This document shows, piece after piece, positions 34,990 to 43,267 of a stretch of DNA of 64,000 bases; positions within the stretch are counted from its first letter, which is position 1, and each line of letters opens with the position of its first letter. Under the pieces are notes generated by a model. That model ran no database searches, was not told where the DNA came from, and saw nothing but the letters and a program-made list of their open reading frames with translations. This DNA comes from an uncultured Clostridium sp. GTDB lineage: Bacteria; Bacillota; Clostridia; Lachnospirales; Lachnospiraceae. The DNA is taken from the NCBI GenBank assembly GCA_937885015.1, contig CALAAS010000027.1:7888-71887 (forward strand), given 5' to 3'. The translations under genes were made by a program, and so were the position numbers.

Positions 34990-36327
34990 TTAGTAGCGGC
35001 AAACCTCAGCGCCGGTCATATGAGCCAGCTTCTCCAGTTCAGAAGCCACGCTGCCGTAGATCACGACGAAATGCGGCTCCCAACCCTCTTTCACACTGCC
35101 GTAAACCACTTCTTTTGCATCCATGTTGGTCTTTACCACAACGGAGGTACCCTGGAACTGCTTCGGTTTATCCAGAGCAGCGCCCTCAGAGATGAAGAAC
35201 CGGAAGGTGCCGTCAGGCTTTCTTCCAACCCGGAATACCGTCACAGCCTCACAGGCCTCGCAGCCAAAGTCCATGGCCGGTCCGATCTTGCGGTTGGGAT
35301 GAACGCCGATCTGTGCGCCCGTATCTTTTCTAGCCAGATTGCAGGCTGCCATACCGCAGTGCCAGTAGGTAATGGTTCCCTCTTTTTCATCCATGGAGAC
35401 CGGATCGCCGAAGAAGCCTGCTTTACCAGTCAGCTGGTTTCCGATAAACATGGAAAGCGCGCCGTACACATCCGCCTCACAGCTGGCCGGGATGCCAAGG
35501 GCATTTAAGATAGAAAGAACAGAACATACCGGTGTACCGAAATCAGTAAAGAAATCCGGCCAGCAACGGGAAGAAAGTGCCCCGATGCCGTTGTCCTTTA
35601 CGTAATCTTTGTAAGCTTTGTAAAGGCGTGCAAAATCCTTCACATTCTTCTCCGGTGTATTCTCGATGCCGACCATCAGAGCCTTTGCCTCTTCCAGATC
35701 AGCAGCACACTCCTCGTCCGTGTAGCTCTTTGCCTTATTGATCAGCTCTCTGGCCTCAATCGCCTCCAGCGTCACGCCGAAATTCTTCATGATATCAGCG
35801 TCCAGAGCACGGCCAAAGCCAAATCCCTGAGGCGTATGGCCGATGGCGGATAATTTCAGATGGCTCATTTCGTATTTTACCTGTGCGGCACGGATGGTTG
35901 CGCCGATCTCTGCCTTCACTTCCCCTTCCTCCGGAGAACCGAATACGTATTCGAATTCACCCTCCCGGAAGGTGCGGATGGCATTGGCTGCCGAGTAGGC
36001 TCCCGTCAGAGAATTTAAGCGGAGACGGCCGCCGTCGATGACCGGCTCCCGCAGGGTCCAAAGAAGAACCGGGCAGGAGAACCGTTTCAGGACCTCGCTG
36101 GCATAAGCCGCATTGGCGAAGGTAATATTCTGAAGGACAATAAGATCCGGGTTGATTCCATCTAAAAATGCGCAGAGGTCATCCATGGATAACAGCATTT
36201 TTTCCGGATATACGCCGTTTTCCGTCAAAGAAGACAGCATCTTAACTGATTTTTCAAATTCGATCTGTGCGCTCTCCAGGTGGAAGGTGCCGACACCGAT
36301 CGGAACGTATGCTACTTGAAATCCCAT
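34990..36327 (-). CDS. L-fucose isomerase-like protein, probable sulfoquinovose isomerase
   Basis: Aldose-ketose isomerase fold of 445 aa. The C-terminal metal site of the fucose/arabinose isomerase family is readable: GIPASCEADVYGALSMFIG (Glu), GDPVSMDE (Asp) and TYWHCGMAACNLA (His). In sulfoglycolysis such an enzyme turns sulfoquinovose into 6-deoxy-6-sulfofructose; the role here follows from sulfoquinovosidase, transaldolase and reductase genes in the same operon. The ATG at 36327 has AAGGAG 9 nt upstream, better than the ATG two codons earlier. It is the last gene of the operon and is set apart from tctA by a strong hairpin. Confidence 0.8.
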   Translation of the reverse strand: MGFQVAYVPIGVGTFHLESAQIEFEKSVKMLSSLTENGVYPEKMLLSMDDLCAFLDGINPDLIVLQNITFANAAYASEVLKRFSCPVLLWTLREPVIDGGRLRLNSLTGAYSAANAIRTFREGEFEYVFGSPEEGEVKAEIGATIRAAQVKYEMSHLKLSAIGHTPQGFGFGRALDADIMKNFGVTLEAIEARELINKAKSYTDEECAADLEEAKALMVGIENTPEKNVKDFARLYKAYKDYVKDNGIGALSSRCWPDFFTDFGTPVCSVLSILNALGIPASCEADVYGALSMFIGNQLTGKAGFFGDPVSMDEKEGTITYWHCGMAACNLARKDTGAQIGVHPNRKIGPAMDFGCEACEAVTVFRVGRKPDGTFRFFISEGAALDKPKQFQGTSVVVKTNMDAKEVVYGSVKEGWEPHFVVIYGSVASELEKLAHMTGAEVCRY

Positions 36328-36356
36328 TTTCATTTACTCCTTTCAAATGGCAGAAT

Positions 36357-36407
36357 GCCGCAGGCCTCTTTTGCAGGTCATTCTCGCCGGTCTTCCCGGC
36401 CTGCGGC
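36357..36407 (-). other. Intercistronic hairpin between tctA and the isomerase
   Basis: Perfect 10-bp stem GCCGCAGGCC / GGCCTGCGGC with a 31-nt loop in the gap between tctA and the isomerase gene. No T-run follows in the minus-strand reading, so it is more likely an mRNA processing or stability element, or a weak attenuator, than a terminator. Confidence 0.65.
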
Positions 36408-36422
36408 ACGTGTCTTTCTTAG

Positions 36423-37985
36423 TTATGATTTTGCAGCAGCGGCTTCCGCCTCTTTCTGCTCTCTTTCCATCTCTTCCATCTGAGCCTGATTCATGGCCTC
36501 AACCTTCTTGTTGATCCGGATCATGGAAACCACCAGAACAACCGTCAGGATCAGGATCGCGCAGGAGATCGGACGTTTCACAAAGATGGTGTAATCTTTA
36601 TTGTAGCTCATCATACTGGTAACGAAGTTCATCTCCATGATATCCGCCAGGATCATACCCAGCATCAAAGGCGTCGACGATATATCCAGCATGGTCAGCA
36701 GATAGCTGAATACCAGGATGGCAGCCGTCAGAACCAGCTCCTTGGTATTGCCCGTTGCAGCAAAAGCGCCGGCAAAGCAGAAGATGATGATGATCGGAGC
36801 CAGGTAAGTATAGCGCACCTGGATGATCTTTGCCACAGTACGTGTCAGAACCAGACCGATGGGGTACAGGAACACATTGGCAACCAGACAGCCCAGGATG
36901 ATAGCATAGGCAATTACACCCTGCTTCGTAAACATGGTTGGGCCAGGCTGAATCCCGTGAAGGATGAAGGCGCCCAGCAGAAGAGCCGTTACACCGTCTC
37001 CAGGGATACCTAAGGTCAGAAGCGGAATCATGGCAGAACCAACGACCGCGTTGTTGCTGGACTCAGCCGCTGCAATACCTTCCAGACTTCCTTTCCCGAA
37101 TTGCTCCGGATGCTTGGAAGCACGGCGGCACTCATTGTAGCACATGAACTGGGCAACACCGCCGCCAACGCCGGGCATCGCGCCCAGGATCGAAGCGATC
37201 ACAGAGGAACGGGTACAGGCCGGAAGGATGGAAACCATCTCTTTGCCTGTCAGACCTTCTTTATCGATAATATTGGCATCATCCAGCTTTCCTTCTGCCA
37301 AAATGAAATCACGCAGTTTCTGAACCACCTGGGTCAGAGCGATCAGGGCGATCATGGCCGGCAGCATGTCGATACCGTAACGCAGGGCATCGATACCGAA
37401 GGTGTAACGCCATACGCCCGTAACAGCATCCGTACCGATGGCAGCCATCAGGATTCCCAGAAGACCGGAAAGCACACCTTTCGGAAGGCTGTCGCCGCTG
37501 ACACCGGCGATCAGGGAAATACCGAGGATCGCCATGGAGAAGTACTCAACGGATGTAAACTGAGCTACCAGGCGCGTGATAAAAGACGCGCAGACCAGCA
37601 GCAGGATAGCGGAAAACAGGCCGCCAAAGGTAGAGGCAAAGAGGGACGTATCCAGAGCCTTTTTAACCTTTCCTTTTTTCGCCAGCGGATATCCGTCAAA
37701 GGTAGTGGCGATGGCCGAGTTGGTACCCGGCGTATTCAGGGTAATCGCACTGATGGAACCGCCGTACATACCGCCGACATACACAGCCAGCAGAGCGATG
37801 ATGGCGGAATCCGGAGACGGGAATGTATAAGTAAGAGGCAGCAGCAGGATGATACCCAGAGTAACGGAAAGGCCCGGGATACAGCCTACGATCATGCCCA
37901 GAACCAGGCCGCCGAAGATCAGCGCCAGATTCAGAAGAGAAAACACCTGACCAAACGCAGGCAGAATATACTGTAAATCACTCAT
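36423..37985 (-). CDS. tctA: Tripartite tricarboxylate transporter, large membrane subunit TctA
   Basis: Main permease of a TTT system, 520 aa with about 12 hydrophobic segments. The TctA signatures are present: GMIVGCIPGLSVTLGIILLLPLTY near residue 30, YVGGMYGGSISAITLNTPGTNSAIATTFDGYPLAKKG near 69, PGVGGGVAQFMCYNECRR and AAAESSNNAVVGSAMIPLLTLGIPGDGVTALLLGAF near 310. TTT systems use an ion gradient and a binding protein to import organic anions. Setting inside the sulfoquinovose operon suggests SQ or an SQ glycoside as cargo (inference). AGGAGG lies 8 nt before the ATG; tctB ends 4 bp upstream. Confidence 0.93.
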   Translation of the reverse strand: MSDLQYILPAFGQVFSLLNLALIFGGLVLGMIVGCIPGLSVTLGIILLLPLTYTFPSPDSAIIALLAVYVGGMYGGSISAITLNTPGTNSAIATTFDGYPLAKKGKVKKALDTSLFASTFGGLFSAILLLVCASFITRLVAQFTSVEYFSMAILGISLIAGVSGDSLPKGVLSGLLGILMAAIGTDAVTGVWRYTFGIDALRYGIDMLPAMIALIALTQVVQKLRDFILAEGKLDDANIIDKEGLTGKEMVSILPACTRSSVIASILGAMPGVGGGVAQFMCYNECRRASKHPEQFGKGSLEGIAAAESSNNAVVGSAMIPLLTLGIPGDGVTALLLGAFILHGIQPGPTMFTKQGVIAYAIILGCLVANVFLYPIGLVLTRTVAKIIQVRYTYLAPIIIIFCFAGAFAATGNTKELVLTAAILVFSYLLTMLDISSTPLMLGMILADIMEMNFVTSMMSYNKDYTIFVKRPISCAILILTVVLVVSMIRINKKVEAMNQAQMEEMEREQKEAEAAAAKS

Positions 37986-37989
37986 CGTG

Positions 37990-38457
37990 TCAACCTCCTA
38001 ATCCAGGGATGCCCGGCAGGGAAATGTGGAATACAAACTTAAAGAGGAAGAAGATTCCAATTCCGGCCGCTACCGTGAAAATGTAGATAAAGGGTTTGCG
38101 CTCGCCGCAGTACCAGAGCATGATCGGGAAGATGATGCAGACAGCGGGGATAAAGCCAATGTAAATGGTCAGCGCCACATATACGCAGAGAAGCAGAATC
38201 AGAAAGATACAGGGTTTTTCCTTGTTCCAGTCAAATTCTACGATTTTTTCCTTTTTAAAAATCAGACTCTGAATAATCAGAATCGCGGAGCAGATCAGCA
38301 TGCCCACCAGACAGGTTCCCGGAACGATACGGGGACTGGGAGCGCCGGAATCAAACAGCGGGAGACGTACCTGGCTCGGCATGGCCAGAAGCATAAGGAT
38401 ACAGAACGCGCCCATGATGATTCCGGACCACAGATAAGTTTTAATCTTGAATTTCAT
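37990..38457 (-). CDS. tctB: Tripartite tricarboxylate transporter, small membrane subunit TctB
   Basis: Small membrane subunit of 155 aa with four hydrophobic segments (about 8-28, 45-62, 80-105, 112-145), the typical TctB topology. The conserved LPLFDSGAPSPRIVPGTCLVGML near residue 33 fits the family. AAAGGA lies 11 nt before the ATG at 38457; the frame runs upstream but has no other good start. Sequence is poorly conserved in this subunit, so the call relies on topology and position between tctC and tctA. Confidence 0.85.
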   Translation of the reverse strand: MKFKIKTYLWSGIIMGAFCILMLLAMPSQVRLPLFDSGAPSPRIVPGTCLVGMLICSAILIIQSLIFKKEKIVEFDWNKEKPCIFLILLLCVYVALTIYIGFIPAVCIIFPIMLWYCGERKPFIYIFTVAAGIGIFFLFKFVFHISLPGIPGLGG

Positions 38458-38520
38458 ATGTTTCCATGTCCTTTCATCCATATATCTTACAATCTTAACA
38501 CTTTCTTTACGCAAAAGAAT

Positions 38521-38549
38521 GGGCAGGGCGCCCGACGGCTGCCCTGCCC
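38521..38549 (-). other. Intercistronic hairpin downstream of tctC
   Basis: Perfect 9-bp GC-rich stem GGGCAGGGC / GCCCTGCCC with an 11-nt loop, between the binding-protein gene and tctB. The minus strand continues ATTCTTTTG, a poor T-run. Such hairpins often protect the mRNA of abundant binding proteins, or cut down read-through to the permease genes. Confidence 0.65.
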
Positions 38550-38603
38550 CCGGCCTTCTATTTCATAAGCCGTTTTTTATTGCAGTGAAGCTGATAAAAC
38601 TAC

Positions 38604-39698
38604 TTACTGCTGCTGTCCGCTTAAAAGCTCAAATGCAGCTACTGCCTTCTCGCAGCCACCGTCCAGGAATGCCTTTGCGTCCTCGCCGTACAGCTCGTTG
38701 CGGTTCAGCATGATCTCATCGATCCAGTCAGCATACTCCGGATCAGCCCATACGTCTTTGGTGATCTCGATAATCTCATCGATCCATGCCTGGTCAGCAC
38801 CGGTGCGAACTGCGATAAAGCCGCCGCCCGGAAGGATGGAACCTGTGTAGTCCTCAGCAGCGTTCAGCTCCGGAGCCATGCCCTCGCCAGCTACGCCAGG
38901 AACGGTAATGGCGCCTTCCGGTCCCTTGAACTCCAGCGGAGACTCGGAGAATGCAAGAATCGGAGTGATGGTACCAGCCTCTACGTCCTCGATGGCTGCC
39001 TGGGTTGTACCTACGAATACATCAACCTCGCCGTCGGTTAAGCCTTTCTTCTGGCCAGCACCGCCGTCATAGGGAACGGTCATAACCTTGCCGCCCTCTT
39101 TTGCCAGCAGAGAGCCGAGAGCCAGATGCGGGTCGGATAAGGGGTTGCCGCCGGACATCTTAATACCAGCGCCCTCTTTGGACTTAGCCAGAACGTCTGC
39201 CAGGGTTGTACCAGTCTTTGCATACAGAACCCAGGTTCTGTCGTCTACATCTGCTACCGGATAGATGTCGTTGCGGTCGAAGTCAACGATCTCCGTCTGA
39301 TATTTCTGGCCCAGATCATGACGGTAAGCAACACCAAAACCATACATCAGAAGATCTGTGGTGGACGGATCCTGGTCGGTATACCAGTTAGCTGCCTGGA
39401 AACCGTCGCCGCCGGTCATGTTCTCAACGATGAAGTTGTAGTCGGAATGTTTGTTGGCTACGACTGCCCATTTTCTTGCGATGGCATCTGCTGTACCGCC
39501 TACACCGTAGGGGCATACCAGCTTTACAGTCTCGCCGCTTGCTGCGCCGCCCTCTGCTGCCTCGCCGCCGGCTGCCTCAGTTTCTGCTGCCTGAGAATCT
39601 CCTGCTGCTGCAGTGGTCTCTGCCGGAGCGCTGCTGCATCCAGCCAGGGAAGCTGCCATAGCAGCTGCCATTACCAGTGCTACTACTCTCTTTTTCAT
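38604..39698 (-). CDS. tctC: Tripartite tricarboxylate transporter substrate-binding lipoprotein (TctC/Bug)
   Basis: Extracytoplasmic binding protein of 364 aa. A signal peptide ends in the lipobox LAGC (Cys21), so it is membrane-anchored. A Ala/Glu-rich linker (about 22-55) leads into the Bug fold with VKLVCPYGVGGTADAIARKWA, the typical first strand and loop that contacts the carboxylate ligand, and later PYDGGAGQKKGLTDGEVDVFVG. The usual loop is GGxxD; here it is GGTADAIAR. In the SQ operon the ligand is probably the sulfonated sugar, unlike the dicarboxylates or citrate of most TctC proteins. AAGGAGG precedes the ATG. Confidence 0.88.
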   Translation of the reverse strand: MKKRVVALVMAAAMAASLAGCSSAPAETTAAAGDSQAAETEAAGGEAAEGGAASGETVKLVCPYGVGGTADAIARKWAVVANKHSDYNFIVENMTGGDGFQAANWYTDQDPSTTDLLMYGFGVAYRHDLGQKYQTEIVDFDRNDIYPVADVDDRTWVLYAKTGTTLADVLAKSKEGAGIKMSGGNPLSDPHLALGSLLAKEGGKVMTVPYDGGAGQKKGLTDGEVDVFVGTTQAAIEDVEAGTITPILAFSESPLEFKGPEGAITVPGVAGEGMAPELNAAEDYTGSILPGGGFIAVRTGADQAWIDEIIEITKDVWADPEYADWIDEIMLNRNELYGEDAKAFLDGGCEKAVAAFELLSGQQQ

Positions 39699-39751
39699 AA
39701 AACGAAGTCCTCCTTGAAAAATATATTGGGTTTTTTAAATCATCTGCCGGT

Positions 39752-40516
39752 TTATTTTACCAGCAGAGAGATTCCTGAAATAAATAACAGTATGTATGTG
39801 ATAATCATAAATACTCTCTGACTCATTCTGGCATACAGCTTTGTACCCAGCCACATGGCTGCAAAGAGTGCCGGAACTGCCAGAATCTGCAGCTTAATCA
39901 GATCCATGGTCCAGAGTCCTGCCCGGATATCATCCACCAGAATCATACCGTTTAAGAAAATCCACACTGTGGAAATGGTGGCCCGGAACCGGACCTTATC
40001 ATGAATCCGCTTCGTCAGATATCCGATCAGCAGCGGCCCGCCTGAAACGAACAGGCCGTGGACGATTCCTGCCAGCATCAGCACCGGCATGCCGGAACCG
40101 TTTTTCTTTTCCGGCTCTTCGGAAACCTCTGCTGTCGGCTTTTCCTCCTCTTTCTCACCCTTTCGCAGGGAGTAGTATCCCTGAATGGCCAGATAGATCA
40201 CGAAAACGCCGAGAATCTTATAGAGGATCTGATCCTGGCCGGCAAAAACGCCGCGGATCAGAATCCCGCCTATGATGCCGACTGCCATTACCATTACTAT
40301 TTTCGTCAGCTCTTTCCAGTCAATATTTTTCCGATTGCCTGCCAGCACATAAAAGCCGGATAAAAATCCCAGGGCATTGATGATGGGTTTTGCCACATCG
40401 TAACCCACCAGCATCAGGCTGGGCGCCATGGCAAGAATCGCCCCGGCAAATCCCGTAATGCCGTGAATGGTATGGGACACAAAAATAATGACTAAAAACA
40501 GAATATAATTTATCAT
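39752..40516 (-). CDS. TSUP (TauE/SafE) family transporter, probable sulfonate exporter
   Basis: Membrane carrier of 254 aa with about eight hydrophobic segments in two TauE repeats: HTIHGITGFAGAILAMAPSLMLVGYDVAKPI (about 15) and LMLAGIVHGLFVSGGPLLIGYLTKRI (about 145). TSUP proteins are linked to export of sulfite, sulfoacetate and other organosulfonates. In this operon it would export the end product 2,3-dihydroxypropane-1-sulfonate, since no gene to degrade it further is present. The cytoplasmic loop (EKEEEKPTAEVSEEPEKK) is highly charged. It starts 6 bp after the sulfoquinovosidase stop. Confidence 0.85.
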   Translation of the reverse strand: MINYILFLVIIFVSHTIHGITGFAGAILAMAPSLMLVGYDVAKPIINALGFLSGFYVLAGNRKNIDWKELTKIVMVMAVGIIGGILIRGVFAGQDQILYKILGVFVIYLAIQGYYSLRKGEKEEEKPTAEVSEEPEKKNGSGMPVLMLAGIVHGLFVSGGPLLIGYLTKRIHDKVRFRATISTVWIFLNGMILVDDIRAGLWTMDLIKLQILAVPALFAAMWLGTKLYARMSQRVFMIITYILLFISGISLLVK

Positions 40517-40522
40517 GGTGCC

Positions 40523-42532
40523 TTACTTCCCGTGTTTTTTACGGATTTCCTCAAAGAGCGGCGCGTATTCGGAATCCTTTTTATAGAATACCGGCGTATC
40601 GCCAAGCTCTGCGGAAACGGTGTGAGTTCCCTTGCCGTATTCCGCACCGGTCCAGAGGTGAATCCACTGGCCCTCCGGAAGGTAAACCTCCCACTGGGTC
40701 TGATCGGCCAGATAAACCGGCGCCACCAGCATGTCCGGTCCCAGCAGATACTCAAACTGGATGTCATAGCAGGCTGCATCCTCCTCATTGTGAAGGAACA
40801 GCGGGCGCTGTACCGGAATTCCCTTTGCAGCATTTTCTGCCACCAGCGTCTTCATATACGGAGCCAGCATGGTATACACATCCACCAGTCTTGCCAGGCG
40901 GTTCATGCAGTCCTCATCCTCGTAGTACTGGAAGCACTCATCGGGACGATTTCCCTCATGGGTTCTCATGAATGGCGTGAACGCCGCCATCTCTGCCCAG
41001 CGCAGGAATACTTCCTTCGTTCTCACGTTGCCGAACAGAGAAGTATAGCCGCCAATATCGCTGTGGGTCAGGCCGCATCCGCTCATACCGGCGCTCAGCG
41101 CCGCACAGATCACGGTGCAGAGTCCGTCGTGACGGCTGAAGTCCACCGACTGGTCTCCGGCCCAAAGCAGAGTACAGTATTTCTGACTTCCCGTGGCGCC
41201 GGCCCGCATAAAGTAGACGACCTGTCCTAACTTTCCGGACTCCTTCACTGCATCGTAGTTACATTTTGCCCAGAGGGCCGGCCAGTGGTTGTGCTCGATC
41301 ATCGTGGATTTCCCATTGTGGAGAACCAGATCATCGGTGGGCAGATACTCGCCGAAATCTGCCATCCAGCCGTCAATGCCGATATCCAGTGTATGTTTCT
41401 TAATTACTTCATTCTTAAACCACTCATAGGCCTCCGGATTGGTAAAGTCTACCACGCCGCAGTCAAATTCGCCGAAATCAACGAGATAATCGCTTCCGTC
41501 TGCCCGGGTGGCAAATACGCCCTTCTCTTTCCCTTCTTTATAGAGCTCGCCGTCCTTTACCAGGTAGGGATTGACATAGCCTAAGAACTTAATGCCTCTT
41601 TTGTGAAGCTCTTCAATGTGCTTCGGAAGATCCGGGTACATCTCTTTGTGGAACTTCCAGTCCCACTGGAGGCGTTTTCCGAAAGAAGTCACTCTCTTTC
41701 CGCACCAGTCCTGGCACCACACGCCGGAAACCTGAATGCCGTGTTCCAGTGTTTTCTCCAGAAGGCCGAAGGAACGCTCATTTCCGCCCTGTACCCCGAT
41801 TACCAGACCGTTATATACCCACTCCGGAAGCTCTGGCTGGCGGCCAAAAAAGGCGCTTTCCTTTTCCAGAAGCTCCAGGAAGGTGTCTGCCGCCTCAATG
41901 CGGATGGAGGCCGGTACTTCCCAGATCTGCAGCTCATGAAAATCTTCATTGCGGAAATCAAAATCCGCATAAGCGGTGGAATCCACATGCAGATAATAAT
42001 GTCTGGAGGAGACGAAAGTCTGCTGCGGATAGTTGGTGTTGTAATAGTCACCGCCGGCTCCGCCGTTCTCCACATCGGAACGCCAGGTCACGTAAGTCGT
42101 CTTATCGCGTCCCACGCCAGGCTCGGAACTCCACAGTGGGAAATGACGTCCCCGCAGGTTGAAGTAGGACATCTGCTCGCCGCAGCCGTAGCACTTCTCA
42201 TCCTGCTCTGCATTTACCCGGAACCAGAAACGGTTGATGGCCGGGTTCTTCTGCTCAAAGAAAAGCACCGCACAGGAATCCTTCCGCTGAATCCGGATCC
42301 CCAGTTCTCCCTGCAGATCCAGAACCACATCTTCCCCATCCTGTTTTACTTCCGTCACAAAAAGAGGACGGCGCTCGATCACATAGTCTTCAATCTTGAA
42401 ATTTCCGCGGTACATATCCACCGACTCTGCGCCGCAGCCCACATAAATCATCGGTTTATCTTTCCTGGTTTCCAGAATGGTGTCCTTACCGTTTACCAGC
42501 TGAAGTTCCAGTCCGTTCTGAATCAGTTCCAT
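40523..42532 (-). CDS. Sulfoquinovosidase, glycoside hydrolase family 31
   Basis: Retaining alpha-glycosidase that frees sulfoquinovose from its glyceride and related glycosides; 669 aa, cytoplasmic (no signal peptide). By hand alignment with E. coli YihQ, the nucleophile is D392 (WMADFGEYLPTD) and the acid/base is D460 (WAGDQSVDF). The sulfonate-recognition residues R301, W304 and Y508 of YihQ match R287, W290 (TSFGKRLQW) and Y496 (IGGYTSLFG), and Q288 matches Q274 (GVWCQDWCG). This pattern separates it from ordinary alpha-glucosidases. GGAG is before the ATG. The operon context agrees fully. Confidence 0.93.
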   Translation of the reverse strand: MELIQNGLELQLVNGKDTILETRKDKPMIYVGCGAESVDMYRGNFKIEDYVIERRPLFVTEVKQDGEDVVLDLQGELGIRIQRKDSCAVLFFEQKNPAINRFWFRVNAEQDEKCYGCGEQMSYFNLRGRHFPLWSSEPGVGRDKTTYVTWRSDVENGGAGGDYYNTNYPQQTFVSSRHYYLHVDSTAYADFDFRNEDFHELQIWEVPASIRIEAADTFLELLEKESAFFGRQPELPEWVYNGLVIGVQGGNERSFGLLEKTLEHGIQVSGVWCQDWCGKRVTSFGKRLQWDWKFHKEMYPDLPKHIEELHKRGIKFLGYVNPYLVKDGELYKEGKEKGVFATRADGSDYLVDFGEFDCGVVDFTNPEAYEWFKNEVIKKHTLDIGIDGWMADFGEYLPTDDLVLHNGKSTMIEHNHWPALWAKCNYDAVKESGKLGQVVYFMRAGATGSQKYCTLLWAGDQSVDFSRHDGLCTVICAALSAGMSGCGLTHSDIGGYTSLFGNVRTKEVFLRWAEMAAFTPFMRTHEGNRPDECFQYYEDEDCMNRLARLVDVYTMLAPYMKTLVAENAAKGIPVQRPLFLHNEEDAACYDIQFEYLLGPDMLVAPVYLADQTQWEVYLPEGQWIHLWTGAEYGKGTHTVSAELGDTPVFYKKDSEYAPLFEEIRKKHGK

Positions 42533-42546
42533 ATACTTCTCCTATC

Positions 42547-42580
42547 GGAGCTGCCACAGGCTGTGCACTGCAGCAGCTCC
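42547..42580 (-). other. Intercistronic hairpin between DUF4867 and the sulfoquinovosidase
   Basis: GGAGCTGC / GCAGCTCC stem of 8 bp with an inner CACAG-G-CTGTG stem-loop, filling the gap between the two genes. No T-run follows. Confidence 0.6.
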
Positions 42581-42587
42581 TCACGTC

Positions 42588-43265
42588 TCAATACTTCAGT
42601 TCCTTGTTTTCCCCTAAAAATCCCGGATGAGCGCCCTGACGGATCAGCGGCTCACGGTCCGGATGGGCAATCACCCATTTGTTTTTCTGCAGGAGAAGGA
42701 CGCCTTCCGGCTCCAGTGCCTCGCCTTTGTTCTCCAGCGGCGTGTTGGTTCCCTTTGGAAGAACCACCACCCCCTTGAATCCCTCGTCCGTCACACGGCA
42801 GGGAGACAGGTGAAGCGTTGTCTGGTACATCTCAATGGCCGTTCCCTTGGGGACAAAGAATACCTTCGCATCCTCTGCCCGATATGTATTGTCTTTAATC
42901 TCCCATACATGACCAAGAACCAGCATAAAATCCGTCACCGCCACGTTGATCTCGCTGCCCTTATGATATTCAAATCCGTTGTAGGTGGTGTTCCGTCCGT
43001 TGCAGTAGCCGATCTGGATGGGCATCTCCCCGTAAAAACGGTTCTGGATCGTATCCTTAACAGGAAGCTCTTCCATCTCCGGAACGGAGGCAACGTAAAT
43101 ATTTCCATTTTCCGGAATCTCTGTCCTCTCTTCCATATAGGAAATGATGGATGAGAAATCGTATCCCGTCACGATGCGTCCATAGGAGGCAAAGGAAGGA
43201 TCCGTAACCGGTGTGACCGGAATGTCATTTACTTCATTTAAATGTTCTAACAGCTTCATATCCAT
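42588..43265 (-). CDS. DUF4867 family protein in the sulfoquinovose operon
   Basis: Soluble protein of 225 aa, which I assign to DUF4867 by its overall pattern. It appears all-beta and cupin-like: GYCNGRNTTYNGFEYHKGSEINVAVTDFMLVLGHVWEIKDN (about 87-127) has a His and Glu (YHKGSE) spaced like a first cupin motif, and KVFFVPKGTAIEMYQTTLHLSPC gives a possible second. No enzyme is proved for the family. Position between the reductase and the sulfoquinovosidase genes, 2 bp from the former, suggests work on SQ or an intermediate, for example anomer conversion or isomerisation (inference). Confidence 0.7.
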   Translation of the reverse strand: MDMKLLEHLNEVNDIPVTPVTDPSFASYGRIVTGYDFSSIISYMEERTEIPENGNIYVASVPEMEELPVKDTIQNRFYGEMPIQIGYCNGRNTTYNGFEYHKGSEINVAVTDFMLVLGHVWEIKDNTYRAEDAKVFFVPKGTAIEMYQTTLHLSPCRVTDEGFKGVVVLPKGTNTPLENKGEALEPEGVLLLQKNKWVIAHPDREPLIRQGAHPGFLGENKELKY

Positions 43266-43267
43266 AA

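Noticed and set aside
36423..39698. Citrate or tricarboxylate uptake operon
   Set aside because: TctABC alone would suggest this, but the genes are inside a sulfoquinovose operon with no citrate lyase or two-component regulator.
40523..42532. Ordinary alpha-glucosidase or alpha-xylosidase
   Set aside because: Residues equivalent to the sulfonate-binding R301, W304 and Y508 of YihQ are all present.
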